From: Gymnogyps californianus | Lineage: Eukaryota; Chordata; Aves; Accipitriformes; Cathartidae | Length of the DNA stretch: 64,000 nt | Direction of reading: 5' to 3' | Assembly (NCBI RefSeq): GCF_018139145.2 | Contig: NC_059476.1 | Span: 11,417,501-11,481,500 of the forward strand | Part shown: positions 50,570 to 61,536 of the stretch, one piece after another | Position numbering within the stretch: position 1 is the first letter of the stretch | Layout: the number at the start of each line of letters is the position of its first letter | Made by a program: the position numbers and the translations under genes | Notes under the pieces: generated by a model | Databases searched by the model: none | What the model was told of the DNA's origin: nothing | What the model saw: only the letters and a program-made list of their open reading frames with translations

Positions 50570-51540
50570 ATGTATGTGCCCCCATTGATTCTTGTAGGCT
50601 TTGTGGGTGCAGTCAGGTGTGTTGGCTCCATGGAGCAGCTGAAAGGGCAGAGGAGTTGGATGCGGTGCCTTTCTTGGGGGAAAAAACCCTCTCTCTCTGC
50701 AATAACCCCAAGGGGATTATGCCCTGCCAGTTCCCTCATGCTGAGATATGCCAGGCTTTCCTCTGTGCTTACTGTGAGAGGCGGGAAACAAACGATGCTT
50801 ACAACGCAGTTGCTTGAGAGAACTAAAACAGTTTAATCTAGTGAAGTAGATTGTAACAGAGATGCATAGATGGAAGAGATAAAGTAAAAGATAATAAATG
50901 CAGATTAGAAATAAAGTTCACATTTGTAACAATAAGGGGCTAACGACTGAAATAATGTAGGGAGAAAGTAGATTTTTTCAGTCCCTTGACATTTTCACAA
51001 GTCTAAGCACCTTTCCAGAAGATGTACCTCTGCCACAATCCAAGTCTTGATACAACTGAATTAACTTTATGGCCTGTGCTATGAAGCTGGTCAGGTGTAG
51101 ATGAGGTAGCACAGGTAGCTGTCCAGGTAGACAGATGTCGGAGCGAACAGATTTTCCTGGTCTTTGGTTGGCTTTGTCCACAGGCCTGTTTAGCTTCAAA
51201 GGCTAAACTGAGTACCAACTAAAGGCTAACAAAGGCTGAGTGCTTCCAGTGACCGGCATAATCATGGTTCATCACACGATATAACAGATTTTGCAAACTC
51301 AAAAATACTGTGGTGGGGTGGCTTGTTGTTTCTGAGTTTGATTCCTCTGTCAGTCCCCATACGCTCAGTAGCAGCTGAGTTTCTGATGCTGCGAGTTGTG
51401 CACAGGGCCGCTGAAATCAGAAGGTGTCCCACGAAGTGGCCCTGTCCTTCTGGTGTGCTTTGTAGGGTCCAGTCCCTTGTCACACAGTGGGTCAATATGA
51501 GCAGTAATTAAAAGCTTTTCATATTCATGAGGCTCCTTAA
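50570..51540 (-). mobile_element. Possible older LTR-like element, unclassified
   Basis: This block is less AT-rich than its surroundings. On the minus strand it contains the phrase 'gattaaactgttttagttct' (50828-50838 core), similar to the 'ttattaaactgttct' polyadenylation region of the 585-bp LTR family, followed by a GC-richer tail, as in an R-U5 region. Upstream on that strand is a long unannotated GC-richer segment. I could not find matching TG/CA ends or a target-site duplication, so boundaries are only a guess. It could equally be unique sequence. Confidence 0.28.
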
Positions 51541-52436
51541 CCTTTTCACCTTTACTATACTACCTGCCTGTTCTAACAGCTGTTGCTGTCCACGGGCTAA
51601 AGTTTAATATCAGCTTTAATTTCCTCTTCTTTTTTTTTTTCTTGTAAAATGCACTAGCCTAAAGATATTTTGTCATTTATTTTCTATACTTATGTGGGGT
51701 CAGTTCTGGTCACTTAGAAATATTGAATTACTAATTGGTATTTGAATGTACTATGTGGAGTTCTATATTAACATTTAGTCCCCTAACAGGAATATGTGGA
51801 TTAAAATGTTGAAAGCATTGCAGAGACATGTGTAGTTTTAATCAACTTCTGATCATTACCATCACGTTAGCATTATTGAACATGATGACTCTTTGCTTCG
51901 GATTATAGACTGTATCCCCGTTTTGCAGTTTCCGGAAACTTAACAGCTTTTCATTTAGTTTGAACTTTTATTGTGAATAAGAAATCTTTCAAGCGTTGAA
52001 TAGCACATTTTTATCAAGGAAACCCATTTTCTCCAGCTGTGGGTCAGATTCTGCTCTTTAGTATCTTGGTTGCAACATACTTGGCTTTTAGCCAAATTTT
52101 GTTTGTAAGCACATCTCAGCAACGAGTAAGTAATATTTATTAAAATAATAAAAAAAAGACAACAACCAAACAAACTGGCACAATGTTCATAACTTTTGCA
52201 TCACTACTTCAGTTTAACAACTATAGATCAGTAATCCAGGATTTAGAGCTACTAATCTTCTTTACTGCTTTCCACTCCGTCCAATTCATATCTCCAGTTC
52301 ATGTAAAGGACCAAGATCCAGCCTAGGAACTGAAGCTGTATTGATTTAATAACAGCCAAAGATCTGATCATCTGAGACTCAGACCCATTTCTGAACTTTA
52401 ATCTTAGTTCATATGATGCCATGACAAAACAAGTTT
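51541..52436. other. Unique AT-rich DNA, no gene seen
   Basis: Short frames only. A pyrimidine/T-rich run occurs near 51626-51642. Confidence 0.6.
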
Positions 52437-52770
52437 AGAACATAAGAACTGCTGTGCAGAGTGGAACCAATGGTCTACCTACTCCACATCCAGTCTCTTA
52501 CAGGGGCTGTAGGTGGGTACCTAGGCTGGGGTAAATATAAGGCAAGCACGTATAACAGTTCCCCTTAACAATCTCCTCAGCAATTTTCAGATCAGGGACT
52601 TTGGGAGCTGGATATGATTTCTGTGAATGTAGTAACCCTCAATGCATTTCTTCTGCATTAGCTAATACAATATGTCCTTAAGCTCAGATAAACTTTTAAC
52701 ACCTATAGCATCCTTTGGCAGGGATGGTCACATACCTGCTGTCGCACAGTGGGTGCAGAGCTGGAGAAAA
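52437..52770 (-). repeat. Ancient amniote CR1-like 3' end, minus orientation
   Basis: It begins 'agaacataagaactgctgtg' (52437) followed by 'gtggaaccaatggtctacct' (52461), closely matching a widespread reptile/bird repeat that starts 'gaacataagaa' and continues 'gtcagaccaatggtccatct'. Further along, 'aacttttaacacctatagca' (52690) with 'tcctttggcag' fits the later part of the same repeat ('cttttgaacccat...acatcccttggcaatg'). The intermediate part is diverged. Family placement in the CR1-like LINEs is from memory. Confidence 0.58.
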
Positions 52771-52912
52771 TGTAGAAAATATCATGCTGGCTTTCCTAAA
52801 TTATGGTGTGGATTCACCATTGTATTATGTTGTGTAGACATCCCATCCCCAAAATGCTAGAAGGAGATCAGAGGAGTAAGAAGGATGCAGATCACAAACA
52901 AACTCTTTAATT

Positions 52913-52930
52913 AGAGAGAGAGAGAGAGAG
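52913..52930. repeat. (AG)n microsatellite
   Basis: Nine AG units in a row. Confidence 0.9.
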
Positions 52931-55900
52931 TGTGCAGAAAGGCTGCCAATTTTCCTATTTTGTCCTGTAACTTCTAAATGAGACACTTAATAAAATTACT
53001 ATGCTACTGGACAATGGAATTTGCTGGAATTTGCAATGAGGATTACAAATATATCTGGAGTTACTAGATGATAACAACTTTGGCAGAGAATAGTAAACCT
53101 TTTATTTCAGGTCTTGAGCCCATTCCAGCTCATTCCTTTCCCTGATGTGATGGAGAGGTCACACCATATAGGTGAGGTTCTCGTAGCTTCTTCAGAAGTA
53201 CCCGTTACTCTGGTGACTCCTACAAGCCAATGAGAAATTCTCTGCTCATTCTATCACTCTTTATTTGGGCTCTATACTTTTTTTTTTTCTAAATTAAAGT
53301 CTTTCAAAGATACTGCCTTTTAAAGCCCTTTAAAGATAATGCAAAAGAGTTTTCAGATATGTGCATTTAAAACTAGCAAAATAAGCAGGTGGAGTGAAAA
53401 TACCAAAATTTTCTGAGCTACTTTGCATTCATCACCAGCAGAGCAGAAGATACTTCTCCATTAACTCTCAAATGAGAAACAGGTTTGGTAGTTATGAAAA
53501 CGCAACACAAAGAATCCATTTTTTCAGGTCACAATACATGATGTATACTGCAGTGTAACAATTCAAAAAACCTATTTAAATGCTATGAGCTTTCTGTTGC
53601 TATTAGTACCTTCCTGCAGTTCTCGAAATTTAATTTGTGGCTATATTAACAAAAATATTTTCCCAACAACAGCAGAGGAAAAAACACCTGAACACTGTCA
53701 TCTTGGATTTAGTAATTTCACTGTCCCATGGCATGTTAAATGCATGGGACAAAACATGTCATGGTGCCTCTCTAATGATAAAAAGTAGCATTATATGACT
53801 TTTGTTTTATTTTAATCATAGTTGTTTGTGTGGTTTCCAGCTGATAGGGAGAAAATACCTACTGGATGGCACACTGAACGCGTTCATAGTAAATAGCAGT
53901 CTGTTTCCTTAAAAAGGTAAGATAAAGGAGGACTAAGAATAGGCAAAGGAGAGCTGGGGTTTTGAGAGAGAAACCAGACATTCCCACTCACAGAACCACT
54001 TAGGCAAATGTTTAAAATCCAAATGCATAAAACTTCTAGGCAGAAATAAGGAAAGTGTCAAGGGTGTCTGAAAAAGTCCAGATGAGTGGTAGCCCTCCTG
54101 TAGCATACTACAAGCACATAGGTAAAATGTAGGGGTAATGCCTTCACATTCATGCTGTCCTTCCTACTTTCGTGTCAGCATGTCACAGGTGAAAAGGTCA
54201 CAATGCCAGAACAGTCATGCTGGTTGCTGTAAAAACACATTCAGTAATCCTATTTGTTTCTCCTTTCCAGCCTAAGCGTATTCACTGCCATCTCATAGCT
54301 AGCTGCCCCTCATGCTAAACAGCACTACTTTTTCTTTTTGAGCTTTCTCAGTGCCCTACTGTCCTTCTAAGGTACATTCATCCTTCATGTTGTCAGGTTA
54401 AATGACCAGAGAGATTTTAGTCTAAAAGCTTCTTGCAAGCTTTCCCAGCCGGACCAGCCTAAGGATGCTGCAGCCAGCAGACCAAGGTCTGACGAGGAGA
54501 GCCTGGTTTGCCAAAAAGGAGCTGAAAACGAAATTCTTCTCCACTGAACTATTGTTAACCCTAGTCAGAGACGTACAACAGGCACAGTGCTTGAGACCAA
54601 GAATCCTTTTATCATTCTATCAGTTGAAGCTGTTTTCCAGCAAGCTCAACTACCCACCTACAAACTGCTGGCAAAAAAGCCAAAATACAAACCAACCTCC
54701 CTATCTCCTCCTCCAAATAACAACTCTGTTGTATCAGTGGCCAGAAGAGAAAAATTGCCGTGTTAGTTTGCTAAGGTATTCCCATCTTGCCTTTTATACA
54801 CGCAAAACATCCTCTACTTAATTAGCCCTTCCTACATAAACTCAGTGATAACCTTATACTACTACATGAAGAGCGGATGGGGGAAAACTACAGGCAAGAT
54901 TTTTTTTAGCACAATTTATTGTTCAGCTTCACTATGGAAAGACATAGAGGCTGTGTACTGTGAATCACAGAAGTGTTAATCTCTCTGCTTTGATGGAGCT
55001 GCATCTTTTTTTACACAGTTGTAAAGGAAAAGAGGGTCAGTTCTGGCTTTTACTGTAAGTAAGAAAAATGAAGCCATATTCTGGTATGATGTAAATCAGC
55101 CTAAATATGGAGTTAGAGAAATATGCATAATCTGAAGAACTGGTCTGAAGATGTTTTTTTCATACCATTTAAGTAAATACTTAGCCGAAGACTTGAAGTT
55201 TCACTGAAAAGGTGCATTTATCTTAGTTCTGATCTTTTATCTAATAGCCTATTCCTCTTAATCATATTACAGGTAGACATATGAAGTTTAACCATACCAT
55301 TAATCACAACTGGGTACATAATGTGCTAGTACAGAAGCTTTATTGCTCTGTCTCCACTGGCAATTAATGCAAATAATTTTGACATCTTAGAGATACTGTT
55401 ATTTGAGCAATTAAAACCTTACTGCCAGTGCAATCCTGTGATAAATGAAGTGAAGTATCATTACAAGCCTAATTTTATGGAAGTCTCTCTTACTTAAAAG
55501 AATGTCTTCAGATTTTTACAAGAAAGGCGTTTAATGAATCCTATACTGATACCCCTAGCAGCAGATCATACAAAGCTAATCGTAATGTCAAAGCTATCAT
55601 TAAACACAAAAATGTCTGCATGCACAGAGCATCTGTTTAACTGACAGAAATCTGCTCATTGTCTCTCCTTCATTTCAGAGCAAGCAGAAGGGAGAATGAG
55701 ATTTCCTGAATCACTGATTCAATTAAAAGCTTCAGGAGCCTTAAAAGGTGCTTTCTCCCTTCCCTGCTTCTTTCTTTTATTTCCTTTGACAGAGTGCTGA
55801 GGAGAGGTTATACCTGAAAAATAGCCTTTAATTTCAGGGGACAGAAAACTACTAGGTAGATCCTCAGCATTTTGCTGGTTCCATATTTCATACATTAGAC

Positions 55901-56960
55901 ACATGAACATATGCAGTAAACACAAATCTGTGCAAGAGGACTAGAAGTATGATTACTCAGTGATGCATTTAAATTACCAAGATAGAAGAGCAGTGCTTTT
56001 AGTTCACCTAGAAAATGGATCTGGGCTACTGACAAGGATTAGGTCTAAATTTCAATATAAATTCAGACCACCAGCTTCAGGAGTGTTCAAAGTTAGCAGT
56101 TCAGATTGAGATAACCTGAAAAACAAGGTAGAAAAGCATATTTAGAGAGCAAAGCTACATTTTGCAAAAAAACCCCTAAAACTCTATGACCAATGCTTGC
56201 TTGTCTAGTGACCAATTTCTCTGTCACTTTTTAATATTAATCTCAGAACATGAGGGTCTAGCCGTTCATAGATTAGCAACTGAAGAGAGCTCTTGGATTT
56301 TTCAGTGTGAGCTAGCAAAGCAGAAATAGTAAAAAATCAAAGTGTATAGCTGCTGCCAAAATGAATCCATTATCTTGTCATGTTTACCCTTTTGATGGGG
56401 TATAATGAGCAGGTTATACTGTGAATGTAAGAAGCTAGATGTTGGAGGCACCAATTTATAGTCCAGTGGTTTTCATCAAATGTTTCAATTTCTAAAATGT
56501 GATAATCAGAGAACATGAGGAGTGCCATACGTGAAGCAATTTTCTGTTATGTCACGTGCTTTGAGGCTATCCTGCTGCCTGTTACGTACCTCCATTATGA
56601 ACAGAGTCCCTGAGTCTATTAGTCTCTGGATTTCTATAGGATAATCAAATAATTGTCATACTCCAGTTGTCTAAATCGGCTCTTTAGGCATCTATCTTTG
56701 ATTGACTCACAGTAGTGATGGATAACACACCTTTCCTGGTGCATAGATTTGTGCTATCCAATAGCCAAACCCCCAGTCCAGGGGGAAAAGCAAACATGTG
56801 GCTAAGTGCTTTGTTGGATGTGGGCCACAAGCGAGAGAACAAAAAAACGGTGTTCTGTTTCTCCCTTTGGTGAGAATCATACATAATAGAGGCAATGCTT
56901 TTCAAAAATTAATAGCTTAGTCCTACAGTGGACGAGAAAACGGCATCTATTTACAAAAAA

Positions 56961-56969
56961 TATATATAT
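56961..56969. repeat. Short (TA)n tract
   Basis: Nine bases of alternating TA, continuing after a G as 'catata'. Confidence 0.75.
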
Positions 56970-57452
56970 GCATATACTGTTGCAAGAACAGAAGTGGAGA
57001 AAGTAATACACAACATTAAAAAAGAAAACTAACAAGTAAATGAGGTCTAAAGGTGTAATTGTTGATAAAATTCAGCTCTGTGTTTGTGTTTCACATTACA
57101 CAAAAAATTTGCCGAATAGATTCAGTATTTGGGTAGTGCGTGTGGAACAATGTCATGGTCTGAAGTTGCTAATGTAGCCTAACTTCTGATTGCACTGAAA
57201 ATAGATTTGACAGTGAGGGCTGTGGGAACAAAGGGATTAATTTCTATCTGGTTTCACACCTGTGCAGATCTGTTGGCTCTATTGATGTAACAGGTTTATG
57301 CTGCCATAATCAGGCTCTGAGGCTTGAAAATACAATGAATTCATATTTCAGCAGGTAGATATGGATGTATTTTTCAAAGACCCAAAACTGGGAGCTATTT
57401 TTCTCAGAACAGAGATCTGTTCACACTGCAGACTGCCAGATAGCGCGCACAG

Positions 57453-57605
57453 CAGTGGGTTTCAACCTGTGGGCAAAGGAATACGTGTAACACAGCTGAG
57501 AAAAGCCTATGGTTAGTAGCGTAAATTTGCTCTCAGGGGACTGGGGGTGCACCTCTGTTGGAAAATTTTAGGACTTTACAAGTCAGTAAAGACTGAAAAC
57601 CGCTG
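57453..57605. mobile_element. hAT/Charlie-like MITE, 153 bp, ancient
   Basis: The left end reads 'cagtgggtttcaacctgtgg' and the right end, reverse-complemented, reads 'cagcggttttcag', giving imperfect terminal inverted repeats of the hAT/Charlie type ('cagtggttctcaacc'). Near the right end 'acctctgttggaaaatttta' resembles the interior of amniote Charlie-type MITEs. The 8-bp flanks GCGCACAG (57445-57452) and GTTCAGAG (57606-57613) agree at 5 of 8 positions, weak support for the expected 8-bp target-site duplication. The element is too short for a transposase and must have moved by a partner's enzyme. Confidence 0.68.
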
Positions 57606-57613
57606 GTTCAGAG

Positions 57614-58067
57614 TCAACCAAAGTTAGCTTGGGAACCAGAGGCAATCTACCTGTGATTACATAGAGCTTTGCTTTGTCCCGTGTCTTGTCAGGAAAAAAA
57701 ATAATCATTGCAGGAACTAGATTATTTGAAATAGCCCAGGAAGAGAGAAAATTCTACTTAAGATACTAAAAAACTAAAGGCAAAACTAAAGGAGAATTTG
57801 TGCTTCCTGGTGGTAGAGAAACCACATCTTCAATGTGTAAAAATTGCCATAGTTGCTTTGACTTTAATGAAGCAATGATAATTACCATGTGTGGAGCACT
57901 TTCCTTCTTTTATTCTCAGAACAATGTTCATATTTCCCAGGGCTCTGAATTTTCAATCTTTTCCCTCCCTAAATCAATCTGTAAAATTCTTTTGTTTGAA
58001 CTGCAGATTAGTTATTATTTATTGGATCCTTTCAGGAGCTAAGGCTGGCAGAGCAAGTACACAGCAA
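57614..58067. other. Unique DNA, no gene recognised
   Basis: Open frames of 80 and 60 codons (57800-58042, 57891-58073) overlap and show no motif. The stretch 57868-57930 may belong to the MIR-like relic that follows but is too diverged to include. Confidence 0.5.
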
Positions 58068-58190
58068 ATTTGAAAACAGGGCAGAAAAAGTAGGAGTTTA
58101 TGGAGGAGCGAAGTAACTTTCCCCAACATCTCAAAAAAGGTCTACGTAAGAGGTGGGGTTAGAAGCAAATCCTTGTGCTCCGGGTGAGTC
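58068..58190 (+). repeat. MIR-like SINE relic
   Basis: In order: 'acagggcagaaaaagtagga', 'gagcgaagtaactttcccca' (58105), then 'taagaggtggggttagaagc' (58147) and 'ccttgtgctcc'. This follows the MIR 3' half ('gaaactgaggcacag', 'ggttaagtaacttgccca', 'gtggcagagctgggatt', 'gaaccc'). Diverged but with consistent order and spacing; recognised from memory. Confidence 0.45.
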
Positions 58191-60924
58191 AGAATCTGAG
58201 AAGACATGCAAGGAAATAGAAAAGGTTGGCCTTCCTCAGACCACAAGAGATCTGAAGTATCAGTTATCTGCTGTACCTCACAGGGGGACATTAGAAATTT
58301 CACCCTAAGAATGCTTCTGAGCTGTGGCTCCATGCATATCTTGGAGACACACCACCTACCTTGTTTATTTGGAACCTGGCCTGCATTTATCCTAGTATTT
58401 TGTTAAGGAAACATTCCTTTAAAAACAGTTATGGAAAACAAGCTTTACTGTGAAAGCTAGCAAACATCCCAAACTAATTTGCTCCAAACAGCCTGCACTT
58501 CAGGAAAAAAACCCTTGATCTATAGACTTTAGCAAACATCTTAACTAGTGAAAGTCAGCCTTCTGTCTGTTCTTCCCATTCCTTCTTTTTCTGTACTTCT
58601 CTTCTGCAATTGCCTACCCCACCCTGACTTTGCACCTGAAACATCTCAAAATGTGTTTGCAGTGGTCCTAACCACCTAAAGGTGATGAGAAGCAGATCTA
58701 AGGGTAGTGAGACCTGCATGGTAGTTGTGGGTGGCTTTGCTACGGATTGCAATAAAATACTCTGATCTATGGCCACTTGAGGGAGCTGCTATGAAGTACG
58801 TGAAAGAGCTGAAATGAATTTGACTCTCTCAGTAGAGATGTAGCAGACATAAAGAGATTCCCTGTAGGATCCTGTGAGTTTTTACAGATGTTTATAGTAT
58901 TTAAACTATTCTACATATATCCAGATATTTTCCAAAGTTACACTTTTTATCTCTATATGGCTCTGAATTACATCACACATTCTCCAAAACCTGAATGCTT
59001 CTTACTGATACCTGGTTCATTTTTTTATGTGAAGTTAAATAAATATCTGTTTCAAATACCTAAGCACATCAGATCAAAGGGCTAACCTACATTGCTGGCC
59101 ACAAAAATGAAAGATTTGGAATACTATATGGGAAGGGAAGATTATTGACTTCCTAGCTGTACTATCCCACTTGAAAAAAGTAATCTCATCATATAATTTA
59201 AACATGATAGCATTCAGCGTAGCCCAAATCTAGTTTATTGTGGTCTGCTTGCAAATCAGGATGATGACTGTGTACTCCAGCAGTGGTGTTGGACGTAATG
59301 GTCAATACTATAGATTATTTGAATCGTTAAACCTTGAAAATAGTTACAGGGCAGTGCGGAGGGCTCCAGTCCTGAGGCAAACCTGTATGTGCTATTAGGC
59401 ACTGAGCACAAGCACATAATAACATGTCAGTGGTTATGTGGGGTAAGACCAAAAATGCAGCTAACCTAGAAATCTGAACAAAATGTCGGGCTGAGACCAT
59501 ATTACACCCTTCTCACACGAGTTCATGCCAAGCGTTCAGGTGATCTGTGAATTAGGTGTGAAAGGAGTGTGTGAGGAAGAGGTTCTTGCTATTTTAGGCA
59601 ATATGTGTTTCGGAATTTAGAGGGAAAAATGTTCTTCTCATTTTATTCAGTTTCAATAGGTGATTGAAGGTGGAAGCACATCAGCTTGGAGCACCTTGAA
59701 TGAACACTGAAAGTGCTCGCAGAATCTTGGTGAAACTGCATTTAGCTGTCCATGCCAGTAGTGATCTGTGTTGCTGGTCCCATAACTTGCTTGTTTTTGC
59801 CAGATTAAATTGAACCCTTTAAGCTGCCAACTGAGAAACTAACCACCTGAGGTATCAGAGAGGTCTTTCTGGAGTATCAGGCTATGTTGTCCTTTTCCTT
59901 CACAATACCAATGTCTAAGAACTTCAAGCTGTCAGGAGAAACGCTGTTTAATAAATATTCATACAAACCATAAAAGTTTAGATTTGGGGTTAGCTTTTTT
60001 AGCTTGCTTTTCTTTTTTCCCCTCCCTGCAACTTTTCAAACTTTTGAAATGTAAGTCAACAAAAAAATGAAAATGGAGCCCTGTAATTGACAGTCTGATT
60101 TCCAAACTTCTCCAACAGTGCCAAATTTTGCACTGAGGGGAAGAGTAGGAAACTTTATAATTTAGTGTTAAAAAATATGGAAAATAGAAAAAGTCTAAAT
60201 TCAGATTTTTATGAAATATCAGAAATGGTGTGCTTTTCAGAACTCTAAAAGAAAAGAAGATTACAGAGGGAACATCGGTCATCTATTCTTTCTGGGATTC
60301 TCTTTAAAAATTGCCAAAATGATATTTCTTCTTCAAGGGATTTCATTTTTTAGCAAATTTAATTTTGAAACATTAAGTCTGTTTGAACACACAATTTTTA
60401 GACCTGTTTATCGTGGTACTTTGATTTTTAGAATGATCAGCTTGTGGGAGACTGTCAATGGGAAACCTGGCAGGAATTTTTTTTGCTGTTGCGTTTTTTT
60501 TGCAACTGGAAGGGGTTTGTTTTCCTTTATACAGTTTACCTGGGTCGACTGAATCCTCCGTGACACCCTATGTTCTGTCCTCCAGGAGGGCATGAGGAAG
60601 GATCCATGAGAGCCCATGAACGTGGACTGAGGTCATGCAGCAGCTGGGGGACCTGGACTGATTTGAGTTTTGTGGGGGTTTAGGAGGGTTTTTTTGTCAT
60701 TTTGTTTGTTTGTTTGTCTGTTTGTTTAGGGGGACTGTGCAAAGAAAACAACATTTTTTTATGTGGTTAGCAAACATGGTAAAAAAATAGCAACAATTCC
60801 AAAAATGTGTAGCGGTAATTCCTTATTTCTGTAAACAGCTCCATTGGAATGTTTACCAATGTCCCAAACTCCCATTTGGAGTCGTATGAAATTTAATAGA
60901 AAATAATGCTGTGATTGGAAATAA
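58191..60924. other. Unique AT-rich DNA, no gene recognised
   Basis: Open frames of 113 codons (60211-60552 plus) and 107 codons (59959-60282 minus) overlap each other and lack motifs. A (TTTG)n tract lies at 60701-60727. The stretch ends at the target-site duplication of the last LTR. Confidence 0.55.
60701..60727. repeat. (TTTG)n microsatellite
   Basis: About seven TTTG units with one TCTG interruption. Confidence 0.88.
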
Positions 60925-61193
60925 GCAGGTGTCCTGGTTTCAGCTGGGACAGAGTTAACTCTCTTCCTAGGAGCTGGTACAGTGCTGTGTTTTGGAGTTA
61001 GTGTGAGAATGATGTTGATAACACACTGATGTTTTAGTTGTTGCTAAGTAGTGCTTCTCCTAAGCCAAGGACTTTTCAGTTTCCCATGCTCTGCCAGCAA
61101 GCAGGTGTGCAAGGAGCTGGGAGGGAGCAGAGCCGGGGCAGCTGACCTGAACTAGCCAAAGGGGTATTCCATACCATGGAACGTCATGCCCAG

Positions 61194-61201
61194 TATATAA
61201 A
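61194..61201 (+). promoter_or_regulatory. TATA box of the 602-bp LTR
   Basis: TATATAAA in the phrase 'gcccagtatataaacagggc', about 265 bases from the LTR start, matching the sister LTRs. Confidence 0.7.
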
Positions 61202-61339
61202 CAGGGCGGAGTTGGCCGGGAGGTGCGGATCGCGGCTGGGAACTAACTGGGCATTGGTCAGCGGGTGGTGAGCAATTGCATTGTGCATCACTGGTTTGTT
61301 TCTTTCCCATCCCCCTCCTTTTTTTGTTATATTCCTTTT

Positions 61340-61390
61340 CATTACTATTATTATTGTATTTCATTATTACTATTGTTAGTATTATATTTT
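61340..61390 (+). repeat. ATT-triplet tract inside the LTR
   Basis: Interrupted ATT/ATTACT triplets between the TATA box and the polyadenylation signal, homologous in position to the tracts of the sister LTRs. Confidence 0.7.
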
Positions 61391-61399
61391 ACTTTAGTT

Positions 61400-61405
61400 A
61401 TTAAA
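61400..61405 (+). promoter_or_regulatory. Polyadenylation signal (ATTAAA) of the 602-bp LTR
   Basis: ATTAAA within 'ttagttattaaactgttct', identical to the copy at 22960-22965. Confidence 0.6.
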
Positions 61406-61536
61406 CTGTTCTTATCTCAACCCACGAGTTTTACTTTTTTTTTTTTCTTTCCTCCTCCTCACCCCGCTGGGAGGAGGGAGGGGGAAGCGGCTGCGTGGTG
61501 CTGAGTTGCTGGCTGGGGTTAAACCACGACAGCAGG

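Larger units (their letters stand above)
52771..57444. other. Unique DNA with motif-rich segment, no gene
   Basis: Includes an (AG)n tract at 52913-52930 and an AT-core motif group at about 55360-55440 (see findings). A 118-codon open frame at 54465-54821 is unrecognised. A lone hAT-like terminus phrase at 56464 has no partner. Confidence 0.55.
60930..61531 (+). mobile_element. Solo LTR of an avian endogenous retrovirus, 602 bp, plus orientation
   Basis: It starts TGTCCTGG at 60930 and ends CACGACA at 61531, with a perfect 5-bp target-site duplication GCAGG at 60925-60929 and 61532-61536. Inside are U3, a TATATAAA box (61194-61201), an ATT-triplet tract, an ATTAAA signal (61400-61405) and a U5 containing 'gctgcgtggtgctgagttgc'. 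It is the most intact copy of the family also present at 22508-23092 and 44102-44683, judged by its clean ends and duplication. No gag, pol or env sequence adjoins it, so it is a solo LTR left by recombination between two LTRs. Short open frames across it (61265-61504 and others) are non-coding. Confidence 0.95.

Noticed and set aside
56464..56480. hAT-like terminus 'cagtggttttcatcaa'
   Set aside because: No matching inverted partner found within reach and no 8-bp duplication. A single terminus is not enough.
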